Shown here: positions 44,887-55,628 of the stretch, piece after piece
How positions within the stretch are numbered: the stretch's first letter is position 1
Layout: each line of letters starts with the position of its first letter
Source: DATKBT01 sp035546295
GTDB taxonomy: Bacteria > Acidobacteriota > Thermoanaerobaculia > Multivoradales > Multivoraceae
Length of the DNA: 64,000 nt
Direction of reading: 5' to 3'
Assembly (NCBI GenBank): GCA_035546295.1
Contig: DATKBT010000051.1
Location: 1 to 64,000 of the forward strand
Program-made: the position numbers and the translations under genes
Notes under the pieces: generated by a model
Database searches by the model: none
What the model was told of the DNA's origin: nothing
The model's input: only the letters and a program-made list of their open reading frames with translations

Positions 44887-45306
44887 ATGAAGGCGTCTTG
44901 GCTCACTCGCCGTTCACTCGCCGCAGTCTGTCTCGCGGTGCTGCTGCTGTCGTCGGCCTCGGTGGTCGGGGCGGTCGTGATCCAGGGCGGCATCGCCTGC
45001 GCGGCCATGGCGGCTGCACCGGCCGAGCCGACGCAGGCTCACGGAGCCCACTCCTGCATCCCGGCGCCGCCGGCGCGGATCGCGGCCTGCTCGAACGCCC
45101 CGTGCTGCGTGCTCGCGCCGGACGGGACCGAGGCCGAGACGTCGTTCGTGCCGGCGCCGGTCTCGAGCGGTGTCGCCGACGGCGCGCCGCCTCCCGGGCG
45201 ATCCTCCGCGGCCGGCGCCGGGCCGCAGGTCGCGTGCGCCCGCGAGCACGCGAAGACGAGCACCGGACGCGAGCGGCTCGCGCTGCACTCGATCCTGCTG
45301 ATCTGA
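44887..45306 (+). CDS. small Cys/His-containing exported protein, copy 1
   Basis: A 139-residue protein with a signal peptide (about 8-30) and a mature part with HGAHSC, then Cys-x10-Cys-x4-Cys-Cys (ending APCC) and a conserved end, RERLALHSILLI. The same Cys spacing and a matching C-terminus (RQRLALQARLLI) occur in the protein at 57399, and a looser version at 51787; all three sit at the front of metal-efflux genes. A periplasmic copper- or metal-binding role is inferred. TAGACT lies nine bases before the ATG. The downstream context here is a broken efflux operon. Confidence 0.65.
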   Translation: MKASWLTRRSLAAVCLAVLLLSSASVVGAVVIQGGIACAAMAAAPAEPTQAHGAHSCIPAPPARIAACSNAPCCVLAPDGTEAETSFVPAPVSSGVADGAPPPGRSSAAGAGPQVACAREHAKTSTGRERLALHSILLI

Positions 45307-45370
45307 GCTCCACCGGTTGACGCTACCGCTGCCGGCTCCTCGGCGGCGGGTCGACTGGAAAGGAGCTCTG

Positions 45371-45737
45371 ATGTCTCGCAGATCCAAGCCCGGCGCCGCC
45401 GCGCGCCGGCTCCAACGATCGATGGCGGTCGTCTCGATGCTCGTGCTCTCCGTGCTGTTCGCGATGGGCGGCGCGACGACGCTCGAAACTCGGATCGCTC
45501 TCCAGGAGGCGATCGGGACGCCCTCTGCCGGGTCCTCGCCGGGAGCCGTGGGGGAAGCGGCATCGGTGGCGTCGCCGGTGCGTCTCCTGATCGCGGCCGC
45601 GCCCGGCGCCCTGTCCAGCGTTCTCGACGAGGAGTGGAAGGGCAAGCGCTCCCACTTCGAGATCCTCCTGCGCTCGGAGCAGGAGGATGGCCGACGCTGT
45701 TCTTCGCCTTGCTGGTGATCACCGTCTCGTTCATGCC
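45371..45737 (+). pseudogene. remnant joining the 5' end of an efflux channel gene to an internal cusA fragment
   Basis: AAAGGAGCT followed by ATG 45371 repeats the leader of the intact channel gene at 57875, and the first 70 codons give a signal-peptide-like N-terminus. From 45626 to 45737 the DNA matches cusA 62428-62539 (EEWKGKRSHFEILLRSEQE, then after a one-base loss PTLFFALLVITVSFMP). About 4.5 kb that should separate these segments is missing, so this is the scar of an internal deletion of a second cus operon. Confidence 0.75.
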
Positions 45738-45747
45738 TCGATCTCCG

Positions 45748-46117
45748 AGGTGGCCGGCCGGAGCTCGATCGTGGTGTGCACGCTCGATTGCGCCGATCGC
45801 CGCGTCCTGCCCCTGGTCTTCCTCGCCGACACGCTCCGCGGTCTCGGGAGCGACCGCATCACGCTGGTCGCGCTATACCTCGGTTACATGCGGCAGGACC
45901 GCAGGTTCCAGCCGGGCGAGGCGGTGACCTCCTCGTCCTTCGCCGGGTTGCTGTCGCGCGCGGGCGACGGACCGGTCACCGTCGACCGCACCTCCATCCT
46001 CGCGAGACGACATCTACACGATCCCCTGCCGGGTCGTGCACGCGGCGCCGCTGCTGTCGCGGTGGATCGCCGCGCAGGTCGAGCAGCCACTCCTGATCGG
46101 TCCCGACGCAGAGGCAA
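45748..46117 (+). pseudogene. fragment of a ribose-phosphate pyrophosphokinase-like gene
   Basis: Directly after the cusA scar the sequence reads VVCTLDCADRRVLPLVFLAD, then TLRGLGSDRITLVALYLGYM, RQDRRFQPGEAVTSSSFAGL and VTVD; after a frame change near 46005 it continues DDIYTIPCRVVHAAPLLSRW and PLLIGPDAE. This is the central part of a Prs-like PRPP synthetase with the active-site HLH after VTVD missing. Both ends are cut off. Non-functional. Confidence 0.7.
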
Positions 46118-46150
46118 AACGCGATGAACGAGAGGGGAGGATCGCGACCC

Positions 46151-46465
46151 ATGCACAATGCGCATCACCACGATCGAACCGATGGGCCCCACGACCGCCG
46201 CCACGGCGCCCGCGACGACGATCACGGCGGGTCTGCTTCGTCGCGATCAAGGGGCTGGCGGGACGATGCCGCCGCTGCTCGCTGCCGCCTTGCGGGCCCT
46301 CCTCGCCGCTTCGGTGCTCATGGCGCTGGCGCGACTCGAGGGGGCGCTGCGGCCACCGCGGCGCCTCTGCCCGCGACGACGCGCGGTGTGGCTCCACGCG
46401 GGAGTCCTAAGAGGGCCTCGCCGCCTCGAGGCGATGGCGATTCAGGCGAGGATGCTCGCCGGTGA
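46151..46465 (+). CDS. doubtful His-rich ORF
   Basis: ATG 46151 follows an AGAGGGGAGG ribosome-like site by ten bases and begins MHNAHHHDRTDGPHDRRHGA, a His/Asp-rich start like those in front of copper ATPases or metal chaperones. The rest (104 codons) is Arg/Ala-rich without a domain and overlaps the IS fragment. It could be the 5' end of another lost metal gene. Confidence 0.25.
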   Translation: MHNAHHHDRTDGPHDRRHGARDDDHGGSASSRSRGWRDDAAAARCRLAGPPRRFGAHGAGATRGGAAATAAPLPATTRGVAPRGSPKRASPPRGDGDSGEDARR

Positions 46466-46745
46466 CGCCGAGGCGGCGGCTTCGTGGATCGCTGGATTGT
46501 AGAAGCCCTCGATGTACTCGAAGACCGCCCGCTCGGCGTCCGCCTGGGTCGCGAAGCGCTCGCGGTCGATCAGCTCGCGCTCCAGCGTCGCGAAGAAGCT
46601 CTCGCACATCGCGTTGTCGTAGCAGTCGCCGACGGAGCCCATGGAGGGACGGATGCCGAAGGCTCGACAACGCTCGCCGAAGGCCAGCGACGTGTGCTGG
46701 CATCCCTGGTCGGAGTGGTGGATGACGCTGGTGCCATCCCGACCC
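46442..46745 (-). mobile_element. IS3-family transposase fragment
   Basis: The minus strand encodes the end of an IS3-type OrfB integrase core: TSVIHHSDQGCQHTSLAFGE, RPSMGSVGDCYDNAMCESFF (with the conserved Asp region), then ATLERELIDRERFATQADAE and FEYIEGFYNP. The usual RRHSSLGYLSP end is replaced by an unrelated tail and a stop, and the N-terminal half is absent. No terminal inverted repeats were identified, so this is a dead remnant. Confidence 0.85.
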
Positions 46746-46861
46746 CAGCAAGCTTCGGGATTGCAACGCGGTCATACCACGGCCCCGCGAGCGTTCAAAC
46801 CCCCGAGCTCCAACGCGAGCCGAGCCCAGCACCTTCGGCGCGTCGCCGGAGAACAGCCGAG

Positions 46862-46919
46862 GAAGTCTTGACCGGCCAAACTTGACTCAAATGTGACGAC
46901 TTCTCCGGGTCAAGACTTC
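46862..46919. repeat. 12-bp perfect inverted repeat
   Basis: GAAGTCTTGACC (46862-46873) and GGTCAAGACTTC (46908-46919), 34 bases apart, between the IS fragment and the next gene. Could be an IS end pair or an operator for the gene at 46965, whose possible -10 (TACACT) is at 46929. Confidence 0.75.
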
Positions 46920-46964
46920 TAGTCCCGCTACACTGCGCGGGAAACGACCCCGCGAAGGAGCGAC

Positions 46965-47459
46965 ATGCGTCAGGGAAGCAACAGCTGCGCCATCTGGAAT
47001 CGAGCGAGCCCTCCGGGAGCCCTCGTCCTCGTCGCCCTCCTGCTCGTCCTCGGCTCGAGCCTTGCCCCGGACGCTCTCGACGCCCACGGACTGCAGCCGA
47101 TCCAGGTGGTCGAGAGCTTCCACGCCGCGCTCGAGGAGCAGGAGAAGGAGAAGGCGCTCGAGCTCCTGTTGCCGGACGCCACGATCTTCGAGGGAGGAAT
47201 CGCCGAGACGGTGGAGCAGTACGCCGCGCACCACCTGATGGGCGACATGGCCTTCGCGGCCGCCACGAAGGGCGAGCTCCTCGAACAGAGCAAGCAGGTC
47301 GTCGGCGACGTCGCCTGGGTCATGACTCGATCGCACCGCTCCGGAACCTTTCGGGATCGGGAGATCGACTCGATCGGCGTCGAGACGGTGGTGCTCCGGC
47401 ACGTGGAGGCCGGCTGGCGGATCGCGCACATCCACTGGTCTTCACGGCGAAGGGAGTAG
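46965..47459 (+). CDS. exported SnoaL/NTF2-like protein
   Basis: A 164-residue protein with a signal peptide (hydrophobic about 17-35) and an NTF2-like (DUF4440/SnoaL) domain: VVESFHAALEEQEKEKALEL, LLPDATIFEGG, ETVEQYAAHHLMGDM and the final VLRHVEAGWRIAHIHWSS strand. The fold binds small ligands; in metal-resistance neighbourhoods such proteins are common but unassigned. ATG 46965 has AAGGAG at 46954. Confidence 0.75.
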   Translation: MRQGSNSCAIWNRASPPGALVLVALLLVLGSSLAPDALDAHGLQPIQVVESFHAALEEQEKEKALELLLPDATIFEGGIAETVEQYAAHHLMGDMAFAAATKGELLEQSKQVVGDVAWVMTRSHRSGTFRDREIDSIGVETVVLRHVEAGWRIAHIHWSSRRRE

Positions 47460-47536
47460 CGCGTCCCAGGTCTCTTCCGGCGGCGCAGTCTTCGCGGCCT
47501 GCGGCAGTGACGGGGAGAAGTGCTCGGGGGAGGACG

Positions 47537-47929
47537 ATGGGATCGATCACCGCGCCGGGCCGCTTGATCCGGCGGTCGGCGCCGGAAGCTGCCGCGCTCC
47601 TGGTCGAGGACGAGGTCGACCTCGCGTTGCTCACGCCGGTGTGACCGATGTGCAACCAGACGGTCGGTCTGATCGCCGCCGTGCTCGAGCGCCAGGGAAT
47701 CACGACCGTCGCGATCGTGCTGCTGCGCGAGGTCGCCGAGGCGGTGCGTCCGCCCAGGGCCCTGTTCGTCCCGTTCCCCCACGGCTACCCCCTCGGCCGG
47801 CCGAACGACCCGCGGGACGAGCTCGCGGTGCTGAGATCCGCCCTGCGCTTGGCCGAGGAGGCGAGCGGGCCACCCCCGGTGCTCGCCTACTATGACGAGG
47901 GCGAGTCGGGCCACGGCACCAGCCCCTGA
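47537..47929 (+). CDS. candidate selenoprotein, glycine/betaine/D-proline reductase selenoprotein B-like, with in-frame TGA
   Basis: Reading through TGA 47642-47644 as selenocysteine gives one 130-residue protein: MGSITAPGRLIRRSAPEAAA, LLVEDEVDLALLTPV, then U-P-M-C, NQTVGLIAAVLERQGITTVA, and LREVAEAVRPPRALF with VPFPHGYPLGRPNDP. Both sides are in one frame and form a strand, a UxxC redox motif and a helix, as in the selenoprotein B (GrdB/PrdB-like) family, where Sec or Cys occupies this place. ATG 47537 follows GGGGGAGG. A hairpin with a GGTCG loop lies 12 bases after the TGA. Relatives are longer at the N-terminus, so the gene may be a 5'-truncated copy. No selA, selB, selC or selD in the window. 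Confidence 0.6.
47642..47671 (+). other. possible bacterial SECIS element with UGA codon
   Basis: UGA at 47642-47644, a 12-base spacer, then CAGAC (47657-47661), loop GGTCG (47662-47666), GTCTG (47667-47671). Spacing and a GGU in the apical loop resemble the E. coli fdhF SECIS. A competing pairing exists (GACCGA 47643-47648 with TCGGTC 47664-47669). Confidence 0.5.
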
Positions 47930-47946
47930 CGCGCGGCGAGGACCCC

Positions 47947-48569
47947 ATGGCAAACGACGCGCGAAAGCAGCACTGGGAGAGCGTCTACGATACGAGAGAG
48001 CCGACCGAGGTCTCGTGGTACCAGGCGGCGGCCGCTCGTTCGCTCGAGCTCGTCAGCGCCACCGGCGAGCCCAGGACGGCGGCGATTTTCGACGTCGGCG
48101 GTGGCGCGTCGACGCTCGTCGACGACCTGCTGGCGAGCGTCTACACCGACGTCACGGTGCTCGACCTCGCGGCCAACGCGCTCGACCGTTCGCGCGCCCG
48201 GCTGGGGGAGAACGCTACCCGGGTCGAGTGGCTGGAAACGGATGTCACGCGTTTCCGGCCGCAGCGCGAGTACGCGATCTGGCACGACCGGGCGGGTTTC
48301 CACTTCCTCACCGGAGAGGGGGAGCGCGTGCGCTATCTCGAAGTGCTGCGGGAAGCCTGCGTCCACGAGGCCACTTCATCCTGGCCACCTTCGGACCGCA
48401 AGGACCCAGGCGCTGCAGCGGGCTCGACGTCCGGCGCCATGCCGTTGACGACGTGTCGACCCTGCTCGGTGCGAGTTTCGAGCTGCGCAGGCACCTGCTC
48501 GAGGAGCATCGCACTCCTGCGGGGGTCTCCCAACAGTTCCTGTACGGATGGTGGCAGGCGACGGGCTGA
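47947..48569 (+). pseudogene. SAM-dependent methyltransferase with a frameshift
   Basis: The first frame starts MANDARKQHWESVYDTREPT, EVSWYQ, with motif I AIFDVGGGASTLVDDLL, VTVLDLAANALDRSRARLG and WHDRAGFHFL, typical of a thiopurine/class I methyltransferase subgroup. Near 48370 the frame is lost; another frame continues GHFILATFGPQGPRRCSGLD, RRHAVDDVSTLLGASFELR and ends QQFLYGWWQATG. One missing base in CACGAGGCC explains it. Intact length would be about 207 residues. ATG 47947 follows the putative selenoprotein gene by 17 bases. Confidence 0.75.
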
Positions 48570-48597
48570 GAGCTCGGGGCGTCGGCTGGAGCAACGG

Positions 48598-48768
48598 TTA
48601 CCGGCGAGTAATCACTGTGCCCGTGAACGCCGCGAGGTGACCGGCTGCGGCGACGGCGACTGCGAGAAAGAGTCCCGCTCCGGCGGCCGACGTCAGGGCG
48701 GCGTGCTCGGAGCAGAGGCCGGCGGCGAGCGCGGGCACCCCGGCCCCCCAGAGGACGAAGGACGCCAC
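48598..48768 (-). pseudogene. C-terminal remnant of a membrane protein
   Basis: The minus strand codes 56 residues ending in a stop: VASFVLWGAGVPALAAGLCS, EHAALTSAAGAGLFLAVAV, AAAGHLAAFTGTVITRR. Two hydrophobic helices and a short basic end are plain; a stop codon sits just upstream (48772), so the rest of the gene is lost. Family not recognised. It fills most of the gap 48570-48809. Confidence 0.4.
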
Positions 48769-48809
48769 CTAGGTCGGCTGGGACCCCTCGCCGTTCTCTC
48801 TGCTCAGGC

Positions 48810-48840
48810 TTGACAATACGATACCCTGCTAGGGTATAAT
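48810..48840 (+). promoter_or_regulatory. csoR-copA promoter with CsoR operator
   Basis: TTGACA (48810-48815) and TATAAT (48835-48840), both perfect consensus, are 19 bp apart. The spacer and -10 hold the palindrome ATACCCTGCTAGGGTAT (48821-48837), the form of known CsoR operators (TACCC..GGGTA). Apo-CsoR bound here would block RNA polymerase; Cu(I) would release it. Confidence 0.85.
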
Positions 48841-48869
48841 GCCACGCCAAGCCCGGAGGTGAGACGACG

Positions 48870-49204
48870 ATGACCATGACCGAGAAGGCGACCACCCCGC
48901 AGAATCCCGAAGCCCACCACGACCATCTCAGTCTCGACCGCGGACAGCGGGAGAAGGTGGTGGCGCGGCTGAAGCGGATCGAGGGCCAGGTGCGGGGGCT
49001 GCAGCGGATGATCGAGGAGGGCCGCTACTGCGGCGACGTCCTCGCGCAGATCGCGGCGGTCCAGTCGAGCCTGCGCGGCGCCGGCGAGGTGCTGCTGCAG
49101 AGCCACCTCCGTCACTGCCTGACCGACGCGGTGCGCGCTGGGGACGAGGCGCGGGCGGAGCGGATCTACGAGGAGCTCACCGGACTGTTCAGGAGATACG
49201 CGAA

Positions 49205-49208
<4 letters not shown>
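48870..49208 (+). CDS. csoR: copper-sensing repressor CsoR
   Basis: A 112-residue CsoR/RcnR-family repressor. The Cu(I) triad Cys-His-Cys is complete: C54 (RYCGDVLAQ), H79 and C83 (SHLRHC). The helix core KVVARLKRIEGQVRGLQRMI is typical, and the N-terminus has an extra His patch (EAHHDH). The ribosome site CGGAGGTGAG precedes ATG 48870. An ideal operator lies in its promoter, so it is autoregulated, and copA overlaps its stop (ATGA), so copper would induce both. Confidence 0.95.
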
Positions 49209-51748
<2,540 letters not shown>

Positions 51749-51786
51749 GCCGATCCGGTCGGCTGCGGGCAACGTAGAATCAGGTG

Positions 51787-52230
51787 ATGCCGATGCGCGT
51801 CCTCCGGGCCCCCCTCGTCCTCCTGCTCGCGCTCGTCCTCGGCGGCGGCGCCGCGGTCGTGTGCCTGGCCGCCGACCTCTGCATGCGCGAGCAGGCCCGG
51901 CACGCGTCGCACGGTGTGGACGAGGCCTCGGCGCCGTCTGCGGAGCGGGGCTGTCACGCTTCGCGAGCCGAAGACGATCCGACCGCGCCCGCGGAAGCCC
52001 GCGTCGCGGGCGGCGGGACCGACGACTGCTGCTCGCTCCAGGGCGAGCGGCTCGACGCGAAGACCGACTCGCGCGACCGCCTGGCGCGGTGGAGCGAGGC
52101 TCCGGCGGCCTCGCTCGAGGGATCTCGTCTCGAGGCCCGGACCGAGCCGACGCTGCTCCGCGTCGAAGGGGGCGCGCGGCCCGGCCCGCGGCGTCCGGCC
52201 TTTACCCTGCACGCCGCGCTGCTGCTCTGA
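51787..52230 (+). CDS. small Cys/His-containing exported protein, divergent copy
   Basis: A 147-residue protein with a signal peptide (LRAPLVLLLALVLGGGAAVV), mature CMREQARHASHG, a GCH, a DDCC and the end FTLHAALLL. It lacks the strict Cys-x10-Cys-x4-CC spacing of the copies at 44887 and 57399 but shares length, signal peptide, Cys pairs, C-terminal pattern and place between metal-efflux genes. TAGAAT ends six bases before ATG 51787 and no ribosome site is seen, so it may be leaderless. Role inferred: periplasmic copper binding. Confidence 0.55.
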   Translation: MPMRVLRAPLVLLLALVLGGGAAVVCLAADLCMREQARHASHGVDEASAPSAERGCHASRAEDDPTAPAEARVAGGGTDDCCSLQGERLDAKTDSRDRLARWSEAPAASLEGSRLEARTEPTLLRVEGGARPGPRRPAFTLHAALLL

Positions 52231-52437
52231 GCTGAGGCGACCGGGCGGACCGGCAGCGCTCGCGCCTCGCGCCCACCGAGGCGCACCGCGCCGCCGCCGG
52301 CCACGCGACCCGCGTCCGCCGGTGTGCCCGGCGTGCGCCTTGCATTCCACACCCAATCGCCGACCAGGCCGGCAGCGGCCGGCTCGAGCGCGCGCGCCAC
52401 GCGCGCAGCCCGACCATCGTCTCGGAGGACACCGACC

Positions 52438-54264
52438 TTGATCATCGAACAACCCCTGACCCGCCGCCAGCTCCTGCGGACGGCGGGCGTCCTGGGCGCG
52501 ACCGGCGCCCTGCGGCCGCTGCTGCCCGCGTGGGCGCGCAGCGGCGTCCACGACGCGCCGCTGCGTGGGGACACCAACACGGGGCTCCGCGAGCTCTCGG
52601 GAACCCGCTTCGACCTCGAGATCGGCCACTCGTCCGTGGTCATCGACGGCCGCCGCGGGAACGCGATCACCATCAACGGAACCGTGCCCGGTCCCCTCCT
52701 GCGCTGGCGGGAGGGCGACGAGGTCACCTTGCGGGTGAGCAACCGCCTCCACCATCACGACACCTCGATCCACTGGCACGGCATCCTGCTGCCGCCCGGC
52801 ATGGACGGGGTCCCGGGGATCAGCTTTCCGGGGATCGCCCCCGGCGAGACCTTCGAGTACCGCTTTCCGGTGAAGCAGGCCGGCACCTACTGGTACCACA
52901 GCCACTCCGGGCTCCAGGAGCAGATCGGCCACTACGGTCCGCTGATCGTCGACCCCGCCGGTCCCGACCCGGTGGTCTTCGACCGCGAGTACGTGGTGGT
53001 GCTCGCCGACTGGACCTTCGAGGACCCGCACCGTCTGTTCGCTCGTCTCAAGAAGCACGCCGAGTCGCTGAACTTCCAGCAGCGCACCGTCGGGGACTTC
53101 CTGCACCGGGTGCGGGAGGAGGGCCTGGCGGCGGCGCTCCGGGATCGCTGGATGTGGGGGGAGATGCGGATGGCGCCCACCGACCTCTCGGACGTCGGCG
53201 GCGCCACCTACACCTATTTGATCAACGGGCACGGGCCGGAGGACAACTGGACCGCGCTGTTCGAGCCCGGCCAGCGGATCCGCCTGCGCTTCGTCAACGC
53301 GGCGGCGATGACGCTGTTCAACGTGCGCATCCCGGGCCTGCCGATGACGGTGGTCCAGGCGGACGGACTGAACGTCGAGCCGGTGGAGACCGACGAGCTC
53401 CAGATCGGCGTCGCCGAGACCTACGACGTGATCGTCCAGCCCGAGACCGCGGAGGCGTTCACCCTGATGTGCGAGAGCGTCGAGCGGCTCGGGTACGCGC
53501 GCGGGACGCTCGCGCCGCGGCTCGGGATGGAGGCTCCGGTGCCGTCGCTCAGGGAGCCGTTCCTCTTGACCATGATGGACATGGGCATGCCCCACGGCTC
53601 GATGAACCACGGCGCCATGGACCGCGGCGCCGCGGTCCACGCGCAGATGGACCACGGCGCCCACGCCGAGGCCGACCCGGCCACCCCTCCCGCGCCCGTC
53701 GCGCACGATCACGCGCGCGGACCGGGGGTCGCGGGGGTCGCGGCCGAGCCCACGAACCGACTCGCCGAGCGCCCGGGAGGCCTCGAGGACGTGGCCCATC
53801 GAGTCCTGACCTACGCCCAGCTGCGGGCGCTCGATCCCAACCCCGACACCCGCCTCCCGGAGCGCGAGATCGAGCTCCACCTGACCGGCAACATGGAGCG
53901 CTACATCTGGAGCTTCGACGGGATGAAGTTCTCGGAGCAGGAGGATCCGATCTTCCTCGGCCAGGGGGAGCGGGTGCGCCTGACCCTGGTGAACGACACC
54001 ATGATGCCCCACCCCATCCACCTCCACGGGGCGTTCTTCGAGCTCGTGCTCCCCGACCGCGCGCATCGCGTGGACGACCACAGGGCGCGCAAGCACACCG
54101 TCGTGGTGAAGCCCGGCGAGCGGCTGTCGGTGGACGTCACCCACGAGGAGGTGGGCGACTGGGCCTTCCACTGCCACCTGCTCTACCACATGCACGCCGG
54201 GATGATGCACACCGTCGCGGTGCGGCCGCGCGACCAGCGGGCGCGCGAGGAGGTGTCGTCGTGA
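52438..54264 (+). CDS. multicopper oxidase of the CopA/PcoA type
   Basis: A 608-residue periplasmic multicopper oxidase that would oxidise Cu(I) to Cu(II). A Tat signal (LTRRQLLRTAGVLGATGALR) leads; cupredoxin copper motifs are HWHG (about 110), WYHSHSG, HPIHLHG and HCHLLYHMHAGM near the C-terminus (type 1 Cys in HCH). A Met/His-rich loop (MMDMGMPHGSMNHGAMDRG, MDHGAHAE, about 377-410) is typical of copper-resistance oxidases. I choose TTG 52438 because GGAGGA lies eight bases upstream and it places the Tat motif at residue 9. The stop overlaps copB (GTGA). Confidence 0.93.
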   Translation: MIIEQPLTRRQLLRTAGVLGATGALRPLLPAWARSGVHDAPLRGDTNTGLRELSGTRFDLEIGHSSVVIDGRRGNAITINGTVPGPLLRWREGDEVTLRVSNRLHHHDTSIHWHGILLPPGMDGVPGISFPGIAPGETFEYRFPVKQAGTYWYHSHSGLQEQIGHYGPLIVDPAGPDPVVFDREYVVVLADWTFEDPHRLFARLKKHAESLNFQQRTVGDFLHRVREEGLAAALRDRWMWGEMRMAPTDLSDVGGATYTYLINGHGPEDNWTALFEPGQRIRLRFVNAAAMTLFNVRIPGLPMTVVQADGLNVEPVETDELQIGVAETYDVIVQPETAEAFTLMCESVERLGYARGTLAPRLGMEAPVPSLREPFLLTMMDMGMPHGSMNHGAMDRGAAVHAQMDHGAHAEADPATPPAPVAHDHARGPGVAGVAAEPTNRLAERPGGLEDVAHRVLTYAQLRALDPNPDTRLPEREIELHLTGNMERYIWSFDGMKFSEQEDPIFLGQGERVRLTLVNDTMMPHPIHLHGAFFELVLPDRAHRVDDHRARKHTVVVKPGERLSVDVTHEEVGDWAFHCHLLYHMHAGMMHTVAVRPRDQRAREEVSS

Positions 54265-55436
54265 TCCGCGCGGCCGTCCTCGCGCTCTCCCTGCTCGTGA
54301 TCTCGGCCGGGTCGAGCTTCCCGCAGGATCCCGAGCCCGCTCCTCCCCCCGAGCAGGAGCGCCACCGTGACCACCAGCACCGTCCGCTACCGGCCGAGGA
54401 GCCGGCGGCGCCCGTCGAAGCGGAGCCCGAGCCGGCGCCCCACGACCCGCACCAGCATCACGGTCACCACGCGCCGGCGCCGGAGGCGCCCACCGAGGAG
54501 CAGGAGCCCGTGCCCGCGCAGGCGCCGCCCGCGACGCACGAGGGGCATCGGCACCACCAGCCGCCGCCCCCTGGCGATCCGCCCGGGCACCGGCACCACG
54601 AACAGCGCCACCAGGCCCCCCCGCAGCCTCCCGAGGAGCCCGCGCACGATCACTCCCGGATGGACCACTCCGGCATGGATCACGGAGAAGCCCGGCACGC
54701 CGTCCCGCTCACTCCGGCCACCGCGCCGGTCGAACCATGGTTCGAGTCCCCCGAGATGGACCGGGCTCGCGCGGAGCAGCGGCGCGAGATGGGCGGCATG
54801 CGCTTCCTCATGCTGCAGGCGGACCGGTTGGAGTGGCGCTCGAACGAGGGCGAGCCGGTGGGCCTGTTCGAGGGTCAGGGCTGGTACGGCGGCGACCGGA
54901 GCCGCTTGTGGCTGAAGACCGAGATCGAAGCCCTGCTCGACGCGCCGCGCGGCGTGGACGAGCTCGAGGGGCTCGAGCTCCAGGCGCTCTCCAGCCGGCC
55001 GATCAGCCCCTACTTCGACCTGCAGGTCGGGGTCCGCCACGACTTCGAGCCCGGCCCGTCGCGCAGCTTCGCGGTGATCGGCGTCCAGGGGCTCGCGCCC
55101 CAGTGGTTCGAGGTGGACCTGGCGCTGTTCCTGAGCGAGGACGGCGACCTTTCGAGCCGGCTCGAGGCGGAGTACGAGATGCTGTTCACCCAGCGCCTCT
55201 CGCTCCAGCTCCGGGCCGAGGTGGAGCTCGAGGCGAGCGACGTTCCCGAGCTCGGGACCGGCTCCGGGCTGTCCGAGGTCGAAGCCGGCGCCCGGCTCGC
55301 CTACGGACGGGTCTTCGCGCCCTACGTCGGGGTCGAGTGGGAGGAGAAGCTCGGCGGGACCGCCGACTTCGCGCGCGCCGAAGGCGAGGAGACGAGCTCG
55401 GTCTCGGCGGTGTTCGGCTTCCGCTTCTGGTACTGA
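54261..55436 (+). CDS. copB: outer-membrane copper resistance protein CopB/PcoB
   Basis: 391 residues: signal peptide (IRAAVLALSLLVISAGSSFP), a 120-residue His/Pro/Glu-rich metal-binding region (HHGHHAPAP, MDHSGMDHGEARH), then the CopB beta-barrel domain from WFESPEMDRARAEQRREMGG, LQADRLEW, GWYGGDRSRLWLKTE and YFDLQVGVRHDF to the C-terminal FGFRFWY, whose aromatic end residue is an outer-membrane barrel signal. GTG 54261 overlaps the oxidase stop, so the pair is co-translated as in pcoAB/copAB. Confidence 0.93.
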   Translation: MIRAAVLALSLLVISAGSSFPQDPEPAPPPEQERHRDHQHRPLPAEEPAAPVEAEPEPAPHDPHQHHGHHAPAPEAPTEEQEPVPAQAPPATHEGHRHHQPPPPGDPPGHRHHEQRHQAPPQPPEEPAHDHSRMDHSGMDHGEARHAVPLTPATAPVEPWFESPEMDRARAEQRREMGGMRFLMLQADRLEWRSNEGEPVGLFEGQGWYGGDRSRLWLKTEIEALLDAPRGVDELEGLELQALSSRPISPYFDLQVGVRHDFEPGPSRSFAVIGVQGLAPQWFEVDLALFLSEDGDLSSRLEAEYEMLFTQRLSLQLRAEVELEASDVPELGTGSGLSEVEAGARLAYGRVFAPYVGVEWEEKLGGTADFARAEGEETSSVSAVFGFRFWY

Positions 55437-55628
55437 CGACGAACCGAGACGAGCGCGAGGGACGAGACGGCCTCGCCGAGGACGAAGGACTGCGGTGCTT
55501 CGGGGAGAGGCCCGGAGGGGCGCGGTCGTCTCGGCGTCGGCCGGGGCGCCAAGACGGGGTCCCCACGGAGTCGAGGGCCTCGAGCGAGGCGCCGCCGTTC
55601 GAGGTTCGCTGGTCGCGGCGCTTCCCGG

